A stretch of DNA of 36,848 nt from Pleurocapsaceae cyanobacterium CSU_1_1 (GTDB lineage: Bacteria; Cyanobacteriota; Cyanobacteriia; Cyanobacteriales; Xenococcaceae), in the NCBI GenBank assembly GCA_012034765.1, contig JAAUOU010000042.1:1-36848 (forward strand), in the 5' to 3' direction. Positions 1 to 8,930 of this stretch are shown piece by piece. The notes beneath the pieces were generated by a model. The model did not search any database. It was not told the DNA's origin and worked only from the letters and a program-made list of their open reading frames with translations. Numbering within the stretch: the stretch's first letter is position 1; each line of letters starts with the position of its first letter. A program made the position numbers and the translations under genes.

Positions 1-236
1 TTCTCCATCATGGGCAAAATGAGGATATAGCATCGTCAATCGATTTAAGTTAGGATTTGCTAAACCTTCATAGTCTCCGTAACTTAAAGTTTCTCCCCCA
101 TCAATTGCAACCATAAAATGATGAAACTCTTCTGTGGTTAAACTGCTGGCTCGGACAGGAGCAATATTCAGTTGAGATATAGCAACAACAGTAGGCAGAC
201 TTACGGATAGAGTAACTATTTTTTTGCTAATAACAT
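1..236 (-). CDS. exported protein, resembles Zur-repressed all3515-type proteins (partial, frameshifted)
   Basis: The gene reads leftward off the window edge. An ATG at 236 opens a hydrophobic signal-peptide-like N-terminus, but the frame closes at a run of seven T (219-225 on the plus strand). If that run held eight bases, the frame would continue as MLLAKKIVTLSVSLPTVVA, then a mature part containing FHHFMVAIDGGETLSYG and GLANPNLNRLTMLYPHF. The IDGGET and GLANPN..RLT..YPHF motifs recall, from memory, the cyanobacterial all3515 family of Zur-controlled exported proteins. A Zur-like palindrome lies 16 bases upstream of the ATG. Seen: the motifs, the palindrome and the broken frame. Inferred: the family and the zinc link. 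The missing base could be a sequencing error. The C-terminus is outside the window. Confidence 0.5.
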
Positions 237-251
237 AACTCTTAGTTAAAA

Positions 252-266
252 TGATAATGATTATCG
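252..266. promoter_or_regulatory. Zur/Fur-type operator
   Basis: TGATAATGATTATCG is a 7-1-7 palindrome with one mismatch to TGATAATnATTATCA, the form known for cyanobacterial Zur boxes. It lies between two divergent genes, 16 bases from the left start codon and 68 bases from the right one, and could control both. Fur sites can look similar, so zinc rather than iron is inferred mainly from the left gene's resemblance to all3515. Confidence 0.65.
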
Positions 267-334
267 TTCTAGCACGATATATGTTTAAAAAGACAATAAA
301 TTAAATTTTGTTAATTACTATTTAGCTTTATTTT

Positions 335-1548
335 GTGAAATTACCCAATTATATAGACATAGCGATTATTGGTGCAGGAGTTCAGGCTCTGACTTTAACT
401 ACCCACCTGTTACAAAAAAGCGCGAAGCACTATCATAAATTCTTAGTTTTCGATCCCAGTCAGACTTGGCTGAGTCAATGGCAGCAACAATTTGCAGCAC
501 AACAAATTCCCTATTTGCGATCGCCGCCGTCCATCATCCCGATCCCAATCCCCATCAACTGAGAACCTTTGCTGAACATAGACATAACGAGTTATTTCCG
601 CCCTATGATAGACCAGGAACAAAGTTATTTAATGATTTCTGCGATGAGGTAATTCAACGCTGGAAGTTAGCAGATAAGGTTTATCCAGCTAAAGTAGTTC
701 AGGTTTTACCGATTAAATGTGCTTCTCGTTCTCGATTTCAATTAGTTTTAGATACAGGAGAAACGATCGTTGCTCGTAGGGTGGTATTAGCTACGGGAAG
801 TGGTAAAGTGCAGTTTCCTAATTGGGTAGAAACCATTACCTCAAATTACCCCGCAGATAGATTGTGTCATTCGCAACAGGTAAACTTAAACCGACTCAAT
901 TTAACGGGAGAGCATATTTTAATCGTTGGTGGTGGCTTAACTAGCGGACATTTAGCTAAAGGTGCGATCGCTTTGGGTGCGACTGTGACTCTAATGACGA
1001 GAAAACAGTTACAAGAAAAGATTTTTGATGCCGATCCTGGTTGGTTAGGACCAAAATATCTCAAAGACTTTCATGCCCAAACCGATTGGTCTGAGCGTTA
1101 CCAGCAAATACAGCAAGCCCGTAATGGTGGTTCATTGACTCCAGATATGATGCTGCAATTAAATCGAGCATCTTATGAAGGTAAATTAAGGATCGATGAA
1201 TGCTGTCAAGTTAGGGACGCACATTGGCAAGATAATCTCTGGAAGGTTGGTTGTCACGATGGAAGCAAACATCAGTTTAACCGTATCTGGTTAGCTACTG
1301 GCACGAGATTTAATGTTACCGAACATCCCTTATTACAAGACGTACTAAAGACTTATCCCACAGAAATAGTTAACGGTTTACCCATACTAGACGAACATTT
1401 ACGTCTGCCTAAATCTAACTTGTTTATTATGGGTGGTTTGGCTGCTTTGCAAATTGGCCCTGTAGCGAGAAATATCGGTGGTGGGAAAATGGCTTGTCAA
1501 CGTATCGTACCAGCAATTGTTAAACCTAGTTTGGCGATCGCCAAATAA
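335..1548 (+). CDS. FAD/NAD(P)-binding oxidoreductase, SidA/IucD-like (frameshifted)
   Basis: Two overlapping frames together make a protein of about 404 residues. The first frame (GTG at 335) carries the N-terminal dinucleotide-binding loop IIGAGVQALTLTTHL and ends at LRSP. The second continues AVHHPDPNPHQLRTFAE, a second nucleotide loop IVGGGLTSGHLAKGA, an ATG(T/S) motif (LATGTRF) and a C-terminal GPVARNIGGGKMA segment. The layout matches flavin-dependent proteins related to lysine/ornithine N-hydroxylases, usually annotated only as FAD/NAD(P)-binding; the substrate is unknown. The frame change falls at 524-526, directly after the HIP1 octamer at 517-524, and one extra base there restores the frame. 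The gene diverges from the Zur-type gene and shares the operator at 252-266. Its last 35 codons are duplicated as a fragment at 3051-3155. Confidence 0.7.
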
Positions 1549-1554
1549 AAGTTT

Positions 1555-2235
1555 TTAATTTGAAATTATTGCCTGAGTTTGTCTTAAAAATGCTTCAATC
1601 AAAGGATTTCCTAGTTGAAGCAATAAATTCTTAATTTCTGTTTCTGCCGTTTCTGGTGTACCTCCTTGAAAAGGAGGTTGCGGATCGTATTCCAGCATCA
1701 ACTGAGCCATTTTTGCCATCTCTTCTCCCCAAAGCAAACTGAGTAAAGTCAAGCCCAAATCAATTCCAGAAGTAACCCCCGCCCCTGTAATAAAATTGCG
1801 ATCAATAACGACTCTTTCAGGAATAACCTCAACTCCTAACATCGCTAATTGTTCTTTAAATGCCCAATGACAAGTAGCTTTACAGCCTTGTAGCAAATTA
1901 GCTGCTGCCAAAATTAACGAACCAGTACAAACGCTTGTAGTGTATTTGGCATGACTACTTTGCTGCTGGAGGAAATTGAGAATATCTCGATCCTTCATCA
2001 CTTCCACTTGTCCGATTCCTCCGCCAGGAACACAAATTACATCAAGTGACGGACAATTATCTAAGGTTGTAGTTGGTACTATTGTTAAACCTTCGTTGCT
2101 GGTGATCGGATTTAGAGTTTTGGCAATTAAATGTGTTTTAGCATTGGGAGGAAATGATAGTACTTGATAAGCACACATAACATCTAATTGCACTACATGA
2201 GGATAAACTAAAAAACCAATATTCACTGAAGTCAT
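1555..2235 (-). CDS. DJ-1/PfpI family protein, isonitrile hydratase-like
   Basis: This is a 226-residue single-domain glutamine-amidotransferase-fold protein of normal length for the family. Residues 67-74 (ICVPGGGI) form the glycine-rich strand turn. Cys103 in SVCTGS is the nucleophile-elbow cysteine. Asp18 in QLDVM occupies the position of an acidic catalytic residue in isonitrile hydratase InhA. The C-terminal YDPQPPF-GG-P segment is also typical of InhA-like members. The true substrate is not certain, because many such proteins are annotated as InhA or ThiJ without evidence. It converges on the FAD gene with a 6-base gap and diverges from the GAF-LuxR regulator (102 bases between the starts), so that regulator may control it. 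Confidence 0.8.
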   Translation of the reverse strand: MTSVNIGFLVYPHVVQLDVMCAYQVLSFPPNAKTHLIAKTLNPITSNEGLTIVPTTTLDNCPSLDVICVPGGGIGQVEVMKDRDILNFLQQQSSHAKYTTSVCTGSLILAAANLLQGCKATCHWAFKEQLAMLGVEVIPERVVIDRNFITGAGVTSGIDLGLTLLSLLWGEEMAKMAQLMLEYDPQPPFQGGTPETAETEIKNLLLQLGNPLIEAFLRQTQAIISN

Positions 2236-2337
2236 ATTTTTGTATTGCTAAGAATGGTGGAATCTGAAACGATATTAAAGAGCAATTAGCTGCTGCGATA
2301 GTACCCAAGTGGGTAGTTTATTTATTAATAAGCATTA

Positions 2338-3038
2338 ATGACTTTACATTCTCTCTTTCATAAACTGGCAACTGCTTCATCAGAAGCAGAATTGAGATTT
2401 AGCTTAATGGATAATCTCAATCAGTACTTTGACGTACAACGCTGGGGAATTTATTTAGTAGATGAGGAAAATAACTTAATTATCAGTGATACTTTTGGAG
2501 TTAGTGATAGTTTCATCGAAACTTACCAACAAATTGGTCAAGCTATAGATCCTGTTCTTAAATATGTTCGAGAATATCATGCTCCAGCCCATGAAGAATT
2601 AGTTTTACCCCCAGGAACATGGGAAAAAGCCAACTCTATCAAAGATGTTGTGTTGAAGGCAGACACAAACATATTATGACTGGTCCAATCGTCGGTAAGG
2701 GAAATTTAATTGGGACGATTAATTTTGCTCGTGTGGGCAATACTACTGCTTTTAATAACCAAGATTTGAGTAATTTGAGTGCTGTCTGTCTTCATGTGTC
2801 TGCTTGTTTAGCTAACCTGCGTTCTCGTCCCTTTTTTGAACCAAATTTACTAATAATGCTGTTAACTCAGCGAGAAATTCAAATTGCTAAGTTAGTCGCT
2901 TGTGGATTGACTAATGCAGAGATTGGCAAGGAATTATGGATTAGTCCTAATACAGTCAAGCAAGCTTTAAAAAGAATGTTTCAGAAACTAGGGGTTTCTT
3001 CAAGAACTGAACTGGTAGCAAAATTGTCAATCTTTTAA
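2338..3038 (+). CDS. GAF-LuxR family transcriptional regulator (frameshifted)
   Basis: The N-terminal part (from ATG 2338) is a GAF-like sensor region with FDVQRWGIYLVDEEN. The C-terminal part, in a different frame, gives HIMTGPIVGKGNLIGTINFARV and then a LuxR-type helix-turn-helix with LTQREIQIAKLVACG and SPNTVKQALKRMFQKLGV. The frames can be joined at the A-run at 2624-2628: six A instead of five would read WEKSQLYQRCC and continue straight into the second half. The joined product is about 233 residues, a usual size for cyanobacterial GAF-LuxR regulators. There is no receiver domain. It diverges from the DJ-1 gene. The inducing signal is unknown. The break may be a sequencing deletion. Confidence 0.75.
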
Positions 3039-3050
3039 TTTCAAGATTTA

Positions 3051-3155
3051 TTTGCTGCTTTACAAATTGAGCCTGTAGCTAGAAATATCGGCGGCGGTAA
3101 AATGGCTGAGAGGCTTATTGTTCCAGCAATTGTTCAACCAAGTTTGGTGGTTTGA
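3051..3155 (+). pseudogene. C-terminal fragment duplicated from the FAD-binding oxidoreductase
   Basis: Read from 3051, one frame gives FAALQIEPVARNIGGGKMA followed by ERLIVPAIVQPSLVV and a stop. It aligns without gaps to the last 35 or so residues of the gene ending at 1548 (AALQIGPVARNIGGGKMA...IVPAIVKPSLAIAK). No start codon or N-terminal domain precedes it, because the LuxR gene ends at 3038. It is therefore the tail of a lost paralogue, or the scar of a duplication followed by insertion of the DJ-1/LuxR pair. Codon-level differences show it is not a recent exact copy. Confidence 0.85.
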
Positions 3156-3381
3156 ATCAGGGCATGAACTAAAAACAATATATCAATAGGTTAAGGCAAC
3201 GGCAAAGTTAATTGGATATCTGAATAAGATGACATTATCGGTTTACTTCTCTTCACTCTTGACTATGACTATGACTACTGACAGATTTAATTTAACGAGA
3301 GTTTTTCTAATTTTTGCCAGCGATCGCATTTATTTTGACTTTTCAGACATCCTCTAAACTATTCTACTGTACTTTACTTTA

Positions 3382-3680
3382 TTAAAACAACAAGTGTAAT
3401 GCTCGGCGAACATATTTTGTCCAAGATTCGGTTTCAGGCGGAAAAATAAGAGCATAAAGCATAATTCCACTCATAGAATCAAATATCAGACCAGGATCGA
3501 CATCAACCTGAATTTCATTTCTCATTTTTGCTCGTTCAATTACCTTAGCAAATGCTTCTCGTCGTGGCTGTAGATATTTTGTCCAATAAATTTGAGCGAA
3601 TTGAGAATTACTACTTATTGGCACATGATGTTGCTCATGTTGTACTAGGTTGCGACACCAATATGTATGACGAAATTATA
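3382..3680 (-). pseudogene. TetR-family regulator, C-terminal domain only
   Basis: The readable frame starts after a stop at about 3681 and gives HTYWCRNLVQHEQHHVP, then QIYWTKYLQPRREAFAKVI, ERAKMRNEIQVDVDPGLIF and MSGIMLYALIF. This is the ligand-binding C-terminal domain of TetR regulators (the arrangement with DVDPGLIFD and a following MSG helix). The DNA-binding helix-turn-helix of about 60 residues that should precede it is absent in all frames of the next 100 bases upstream. A GTG at 3624 could start an 80-residue product, but it would lack DNA binding. Most likely a truncated remnant. Confidence 0.7.
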
Positions 3681-4110
3681 GCATCATCGGTTTTTTTAAA
3701 GGTGCGATCGCTTGGCTGATACTAATGATTGAAAGCTTCATAAATAAAATTATAAGTCTAGCTAATCAATAATGTAAAAAATAAATATTTTACAAATTAG
3801 TAGATTACACGTAATTATAAAAGAAGAACCAACAAAGTAATTTGCTAACTTTATTTGATTTGTAGGCGCTACATCTTCAAAACAGAAAATTAAGTTTTGA
3901 TGTCTTGAAGGTTTATTCAAACGGCGAGTTTTGGAAAATAAATGCGAGCTATGAAAACACTATCATTAGCGATTGCAGTTCTTTTTTGCTAATCTTGATA
4001 TAGATAAAAAACTATGATTTTGAAAAATACATAACTTTTTGACTATGCTAAGATGGCATTAATTAGAAAATACATTTAAGTAATCTAATATCAAGAGGAC
4101 TATTTAAGTT
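3681..4110. other. AT-rich intergenic region upstream of flv4
   Basis: A 430-base spacer with no supported gene. It must hold the flv4 promoter. In Synechocystis the matching region also gives an antisense RNA (As1_flv4), which cannot be judged here. A purine-rich AGAGGA at 4094-4099 is the likely ribosome binding site of flv4. A 13-codon frame at 3951 was considered and rejected. Confidence 0.5.
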
Positions 4111-5838
4111 ATGGTTGCAATCATTAATACAAACCAAACCACTAATACCACTAGACTAACGTTACAAACTACTGAGCTAGCAGCAGAAACTACTGCCATT
4201 CGCTGTCTTGATTGGGATCGCGATCGCTTTGATATTGAATTTGGTTTACAAAACGGCACAACCTACAATTCTTTTATCATTCAGGGTGAAAAACTCGCTT
4301 TAGTAGATACTGCTCATGCTAAGTTTCGTCAGCTTTATCTAGAATTATTAACAGGTCTAATCGATCCAGCCAGCCTGGATTATTTAATCATTAGCCATAC
4401 CGAACCCGATCATAGTGGCTTAGTTAAAGATATTTTGGCATTAGCACCCCAAGCTACGGTAGTTGGGGCAAAGGTGGCGATTAAGTTCTTAACTGACATG
4501 GTGCATCAACCTTTTGAACACATAATTGTTAAAAATGGCGATCGCCTGGATTTAGGCAATGGACATGAACTAGAATTTGTGTCTGCGCCCAATTTACATT
4601 GGCCTGATACGATTTTTACCTACGATTACAAAACTCAAATTCTTTATACTTGCGATGCCTTTGGGCTGCACTATTGCGATGAGCCGACTTTTGATGAAGA
4701 TCTAGAATTAATTGAGGCAGACTTTGAATATTACTATGACTGTCTGATGAAACCCAATGCTCGTTCGGTATTAGCAGCGATCAAGCGCATGGACAAACTA
4801 GCATTTGAAACGATCGCCACAGGACATGGCCCTTTACTAAAATATCATCGTGCCGAATTAGTCGATCGCTATCAGCAATGGAGTCAAGCACAAACCAAAA
4901 CTGAAACTTTGGTAGGACTGTTTTACTCTGAAGACTATGGCTACAGTGAAGAATTAGCAAGAGCGATCGCTCAGGGAATCATTAAAACAGGAGTAGCCGT
5001 CGAATTAATTGACTGGAATAATACCGAACCCCAAGAAGTAAGAGAATTAGTCACCCAAGCAGCAGGATTAGTTATAGGGATGCCACCTCAATCGGATCGA
5101 GAAGCTCATACTATTCTCAGTACGATCCTGGCAGCCGCCCATAGTAAACAATCCATTGGTTTATTTGAAGCTGGTGGCGGAGAAGATGAGCCAATCTATC
5201 CTTTGCGGACTAAATTTCAGGAAACTGGTCTAATCGAAGCTTTTGAGCCAATTATCATCAAAAAATCCCCCAATCAAGCTACGAAACAACTTTGCGATGA
5301 AGCAGGGATAGATTTAGGACAGTGGTTAACCCGCGATCGCACCGCCAAACAAATCAAAGCCATAGATAACAGCTTGGAAAAAGCCTTGGGCAGAATTAGC
5401 AATGGTTTATATATTATCACTGCCACTAAAGGTGAGATCAAGAGTGCCATGGTGGCATCGTGGGTAACCCAAGCTAGTTTAACACCCTTGGGAATTGCGA
5501 TCGCTGTAGCCAAAGATCGAGCAATAGAGTCTTTTATGCAGATTGGCGATCGCTTTGTGTTAAATGTTTTAGCAGAAGGAAACTACCAGAATCTCATTAG
5601 ACATTTTCTTAAGCGCTTCCCCCCTGGTGCAGATAGATTTGAGGAAATCAAAACTGTACCAGCAACCAATGGATCACCAATTCTTGCTGAATCTCTAGCT
5701 TACCTTGAATGCGAAGTTAGCAACCGCTTGGAATGTAGCGATCACTGGATTGTTTATAGCACTGTGCAGACTGGCAGAGTAGCCAAGCTAGATGTTTTGA
5801 CTGCCGTTCACCATCGTAAGGTGGGAAATCATTATTAA
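4111..5838 (+). CDS. flv4: flavodiiron protein Flv4
   Basis: This 575-residue A-type flavodiiron protein has the cyanobacterial three-domain order: metallo-beta-lactamase-like diiron domain (about 30-265), flavodoxin-like FMN domain (about 267-410, from GLFYSEDYGYSEELA) and C-terminal flavin reductase-like domain (about 425-575). The diiron ligand set is complete: His96, Glu98, Asp100 and His101 in SHTEPDHSG, then His165, Asp184 and His241 (ATGHGP). A complete set marks Flv3/Flv4 rather than Flv1/Flv2. Position as the first gene before a PsiE-like membrane protein and a ligand-poor partner identifies the flv4-2 operon (sll0217-0219 in Synechocystis). Flv2/Flv4 act as a heterodimeric electron sink protecting photosystem II, strongest at low CO2 and high light. 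Confidence 0.92.
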   Translation: MVAIINTNQTTNTTRLTLQTTELAAETTAIRCLDWDRDRFDIEFGLQNGTTYNSFIIQGEKLALVDTAHAKFRQLYLELLTGLIDPASLDYLIISHTEPDHSGLVKDILALAPQATVVGAKVAIKFLTDMVHQPFEHIIVKNGDRLDLGNGHELEFVSAPNLHWPDTIFTYDYKTQILYTCDAFGLHYCDEPTFDEDLELIEADFEYYYDCLMKPNARSVLAAIKRMDKLAFETIATGHGPLLKYHRAELVDRYQQWSQAQTKTETLVGLFYSEDYGYSEELARAIAQGIIKTGVAVELIDWNNTEPQEVRELVTQAAGLVIGMPPQSDREAHTILSTILAAAHSKQSIGLFEAGGGEDEPIYPLRTKFQETGLIEAFEPIIIKKSPNQATKQLCDEAGIDLGQWLTRDRTAKQIKAIDNSLEKALGRISNGLYIITATKGEIKSAMVASWVTQASLTPLGIAIAVAKDRAIESFMQIGDRFVLNVLAEGNYQNLIRHFLKRFPPGADRFEEIKTVPATNGSPILAESLAYLECEVSNRLECSDHWIVYSTVQTGRVAKLDVLTAVHHRKVGNHY

Positions 5839-5953
5839 GTAGCAAGTAGCAAGTAGCAAGTAGCAAAAACTAACGACTAACGACTAACGACTAATGACTA
5901 ATAACTAATAACTAATAACTAATAACTAATGACTAATGACTAATAACTAATAA
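5839..5953. repeat. heptanucleotide tandem repeats within the flv operon
   Basis: Immediately after the flv4 stop come four copies of GTAGCAA (5839-5866), then about twelve copies of a second heptamer varying as CTAACGA, CTAATGA and CTAATAA (about 5869-5953). Such short tandem heptamers are a known class of cyanobacterial intergenic repeats. Here they fill the space between two genes expected to be co-transcribed. There are no unique spacers, so this is not a CRISPR array. Confidence 0.9.
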
Positions 5954-5962
5954 CAAAATATC

Positions 5963-6513
5963 ATGCATCAACCTCTAGATAATCCTTCGACTCCTTGGTA
6001 CAAATGGCTAAATCATGGTGGAGTGATCAAAATTTTGGAATTTATCCAAGACTTTATTGTTATTTCCCTTTGTATTGGTCTATTTGGCTTCATGACGCTT
6101 CAGTTGCGAGAGATGTTTGTGTCGCTGCTACCACCTCTAAATTTTACGGAAGTCACGGCTGATATCTTGTTTTTATTGATTTTAGTGGAATTATTCCGCT
6201 TACTGATCATTATCTGCAAGAACGCCGAGTTTCTATTGGTGTTGCGGTGGAAGTTTCCATTGTTTCCGTTTTACGAGAAATCATTGTCAAGGGAATTTTA
6301 GATATTCCCTGGAGTCAGGTATTAGCCACAGGGGCTTTTTTATTAGTCTTATCAGTCTTATTAGTAGTACGAGTTTGGCTACCCCCTACCTTTGAAGGAG
6401 TAGATCCTGAGCAAAAAATATCCCAACGATACAAACAAAAAATAGAGGGAAATAGCCGTTCGTTCAACAATCATTCACTCGATGACCAAAAAATTACAAA
6501 CCACAACCGATAA
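5963..6513 (+). CDS. PsiE-like membrane protein, Sll0218 homologue (frameshifted)
   Basis: The middle gene of the flv4-2 operon. From ATG 5963 the first frame holds two hydrophobic helices (IVISLCIGLFGFMTLQL and DILFLLILVELFRLLII). The second frame continues YLQERRVSIGVAVEVSIVS, then REIIVKGILDIPWSQVLA and a final membrane helix of leucines and valines ending at VWLPP. PsiE-type proteins (phosphate-starvation-inducible E) show this layout, with conserved ERR and REI(I/L)VKG motifs. The frames meet at 6209-6211: ATT to ATTT would give LLIIYLQERR. The joined length is about 183 residues. In Synechocystis this small thylakoid protein is linked to photosystem II stability. If the break is real, the operon has lost its middle member while keeping both Flv partners. 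Confidence 0.8.
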
Positions 6514-6529
6514 ATCATCCGCGTTCATC

Positions 6530-6605
6530 TGGTGCGACGCGCAGCTTATGCGAAGCGGTACACCCAACTAAGCGGCGCAAGCCCTTTAGGGAATCCTTTA
6601 GGGGA
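6530..6605. repeat. interspersed GC-rich repeat
   Basis: A GC-rich stretch in AT-rich surroundings containing GCGACGCGCAGCTTATGCGA, then AAGCGG, GGCGCAAGCCC, and a repeated CTTTAGGG (CCTTTAGGGAATCCTTTAGGGG). This vocabulary (TGCGAAGCGG plus CCCTTTAGGG) is common in interspersed repeats of cyanobacteria. It sits just upstream of flv2 and keeps an open frame into it, but it is not protein-like. Confidence 0.6.
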
Positions 6606-6630
6606 CAAACAATCACAAACATCAAAAACC

Positions 6631-8367
6631 ATGAAACAAACAACTATTCAACCAACAGCCAAAAAAAGAGACGTTCAAATAGCAAATATTGGCACAAATA
6701 CCCAAGTATTGCGATCGCGCACTTGGGATCGATTAAAGTTTGAAGTGGAATATTCTCGTCAAAAAGGTACGACTTCTAATTCCTATTTGATTCAAGCAGA
6801 TAAAACGGCATTGATCGATCCGCCAGGACAGTCTTTTACGCAAATTTATTTAGAAACCTTAGCACAGCATTTTGACCTACAAACATTAGACTACATCATC
6901 TTACAGCATGTAAATCCCAATCGTTTAGCAACGGTACAATTACTAGTAGGACAAGCACCCCAAGCACAAATAATCTGTACTAAACCAGCAGTTAATGCCC
7001 TCAAGGGGGCTTTGATTTTTCCCCAATGGCGATCGCAAATTAAAGTAGTCAGAGATAATGATACTTTAGACTTAGGACAAGGACATCAGTTAAAGTTTCT
7101 CAGTGCTACTACTCCTCGTTGGGTAGATGGCTTATGTACCTACGATCCTCAAAACAAAATTCTTTATACCGATAAGTTTTTTGGGGCGCATGTTTGCGAT
7201 GAATCCATCTTTGATGATCACTGGAAACAATTAGATTTAGACCGCCGTTTCTATTTTGACTGTCTCCACGCAACCCAAACTAAACAGTTAGAAGCTGCTT
7301 TGGCTAAATTTGCCCCTTTGCCCAGCAAAATCTATGCTCCTGCTCACGGTTCGTTAATTAAATATAGCCTGAGTCGTTTTAGCTATGATTATCATCAGTG
7401 GTGTCAACAACAAACCAGCAAAAAACTTCAAGTAGTTTTAATGTACGCTTCTGCTTATGGCAACACCGCCACCATTGCCAGCGCGATCGCTCATGGCTTA
7501 GTACAGTCGGGAGTAGCAGTAGAATCGATTAACTGTGAACTGGCATCAATCGCAGAAATTACCACCGCAATTCAAGAATGTGATGGTTTTATCATTGGTT
7601 CGCCGACATTAGGTGGTCATGCCCCTACTCAAATTCAAACCGCCTTAGGCATCGTCTTAGCTACCGCAGCGAAAACCAAATTAGCAGGTGTGTTTGGTTC
7701 TTATGGTTGGAGTGGAGAAGCGATCGATATGTTAGCCAATAAACTAAAAGATGCCCACTACAATTTGGGCTTTGAACCAATCCGTGTGCGCTTTTCTCCT
7801 ACCACTGCGATGTTAAAAGAATGTATTAAAGCAGGTCAAGAATTCACTCAAAAACTAAAAAAATCTAAGAAACTCCGTAGTCCTCGACAAGCAGTAACCG
7901 AAACTCAGATTGATCGCACCGAACAAGCAGTCGGTAGAATTGTTGGTTCGCTTTGCGTTTTGACTACCAATCAAGATAATCATCATAGCGGTGTGTTGAC
8001 TTCTTGGGTATCTCAAGCAACCTTTAATCCTCCTGGAGTGATGATTGCGGTGGGTAAAGAACAAAATGTGGATTTAATTAGTAACCCAGGGAATAAGTTT
8101 GTGCTAAATATCCTCAATGAAGGTAGAACTGTCAGGAGGAATTTCTCGGCTCAAAGTACTAATTCTTTTGATAATGTAACTACCAAACCTGCTAGTAATG
8201 GTTGCTTAATTATTGAAGATGCCTTGGCTCATGTTGAATGTACAGTCCAGAGTTATTTAAAATCTGGCGATCGCACTTTAATTTATGCAGTAGTTGAGCA
8301 AGGCGAAGTATCGGCAACAGATGGAATTACCGCGATTCAGCATCGTAAGTCAGGAAGTCATTATTAA
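6631..8367 (+). CDS. flv2: flavodiiron protein Flv2
   Basis: 578 residues with the same three domains as Flv4: beta-lactamase-like, flavodoxin-like (VLMYASAYGNTATIASAI) and flavin reductase-like (GSLCVLTTNQDN...). The diiron site is degenerate: where Flv4 has H-x-E-x-D-H, this protein has His93-V-Asn95-P-Asn97-Arg98. Arg163 replaces the next His, and Lys182 lies where the bridging Asp is expected. These neutral or basic substitutions are the known signature of Flv1/Flv2, which pair with a ligand-complete partner. The ATG at 6631 was chosen because the upstream open frame is a non-protein repeat and MKQTTIQPTAKKRDVQIANI fits the family N-terminus. Third gene of the flv4-2 operon. Confidence 0.9.
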   Translation: MKQTTIQPTAKKRDVQIANIGTNTQVLRSRTWDRLKFEVEYSRQKGTTSNSYLIQADKTALIDPPGQSFTQIYLETLAQHFDLQTLDYIILQHVNPNRLATVQLLVGQAPQAQIICTKPAVNALKGALIFPQWRSQIKVVRDNDTLDLGQGHQLKFLSATTPRWVDGLCTYDPQNKILYTDKFFGAHVCDESIFDDHWKQLDLDRRFYFDCLHATQTKQLEAALAKFAPLPSKIYAPAHGSLIKYSLSRFSYDYHQWCQQQTSKKLQVVLMYASAYGNTATIASAIAHGLVQSGVAVESINCELASIAEITTAIQECDGFIIGSPTLGGHAPTQIQTALGIVLATAAKTKLAGVFGSYGWSGEAIDMLANKLKDAHYNLGFEPIRVRFSPTTAMLKECIKAGQEFTQKLKKSKKLRSPRQAVTETQIDRTEQAVGRIVGSLCVLTTNQDNHHSGVLTSWVSQATFNPPGVMIAVGKEQNVDLISNPGNKFVLNILNEGRTVRRNFSAQSTNSFDNVTTKPASNGCLIIEDALAHVECTVQSYLKSGDRTLIYAVVEQGEVSATDGITAIQHRKSGSHY

Positions 8368-8423
8368 CCTATGTCTGATCTGGATTAGATAGCGTAAGTT
8401 ATTAACCAGGAGTAAACATCATC

Positions 8424-8930
8424 CTAGGAATTATAGCTTTGAATTATTTCAGGTGTTAGCTTACGCAAGATCGGAATAGCGCGATCGCCAAATCCACCCA
8501 CATTGTCCACCAGTAATAAATACTTATTGGCATCCAGATATGCTCGATAGGAAAAAGTATCTCCTGCTGTACTAGTAGCCCAACCAGCACCACCACCGAC
8601 AAAAACGCTGCCCATTGCACCACCAATTGCGCCCAAGAACCCCCCTACGATATGATTACCAGGATCTCCTGCCCAATCAAGGTTATGGAGTCCTGTAATT
8701 GAATTAAAGATATATCCGCCCACAAAACCGAAGGGAATCAGCCAGTACGCCATAAAAATTGCTTTTTTGCGCGCCTGCTCTTTATCATCATATAAACCAA
8801 CTTCATCAGCGCTTTTATATCCCCGTCCAGCGATCGTCATTTTACTTAGGGGAATACCAGCTTTTTCTAACGCTGTGTAGGCTTCTTCCGCCTGAATGCG
8901 ATCGGGTAATACAGCAACTAGATAATTCAT
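8424..8930 (-). CDS. conserved glycine-rich membrane protein
   Basis: 168 residues. Residues 1-45 (MNYLVAVLPDRIQAEEAYTA then KAGIPLSKMTIAGR) look like the small alpha/beta domain found in general-stress 17M-type proteins. The middle contains a hydrophobic segment (IFMAYWLIPFGFVGGYIF) and a glycine-alanine-rich segment (GGFLGAIGGAMGSVFVGGG) of the kind that inserts in membranes. The C-terminus returns to a soluble strand (YLLLVDNVG). The function is not known. It is convergent with flv2 and probably monocistronic. Confidence 0.7.
   Translation of the reverse strand: MNYLVAVLPDRIQAEEAYTALEKAGIPLSKMTIAGRGYKSADEVGLYDDKEQARKKAIFMAYWLIPFGFVGGYIFNSITGLHNLDWAGDPGNHIVGGFLGAIGGAMGSVFVGGGAGWATSTAGDTFSYRAYLDANKYLLLVDNVGGFGDRAIPILRKLTPEIIQSYNS

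Noticed and set aside
3951-3992. Short frame MKTLSLAIAVLFC resembling a lipoprotein signal start
   Set aside because: It stops after 13 codons, and adding a base to the T-run extends it only four residues.
5839-5953. CRISPR-like periodic repeats
   Set aside because: The units are 7 bases, contiguous and without unique spacers.
6532-6630. N-terminal extension of Flv2
   Set aside because: The frame is open but runs through an interspersed GC-rich repeat, and the family N-terminus begins at 6631.
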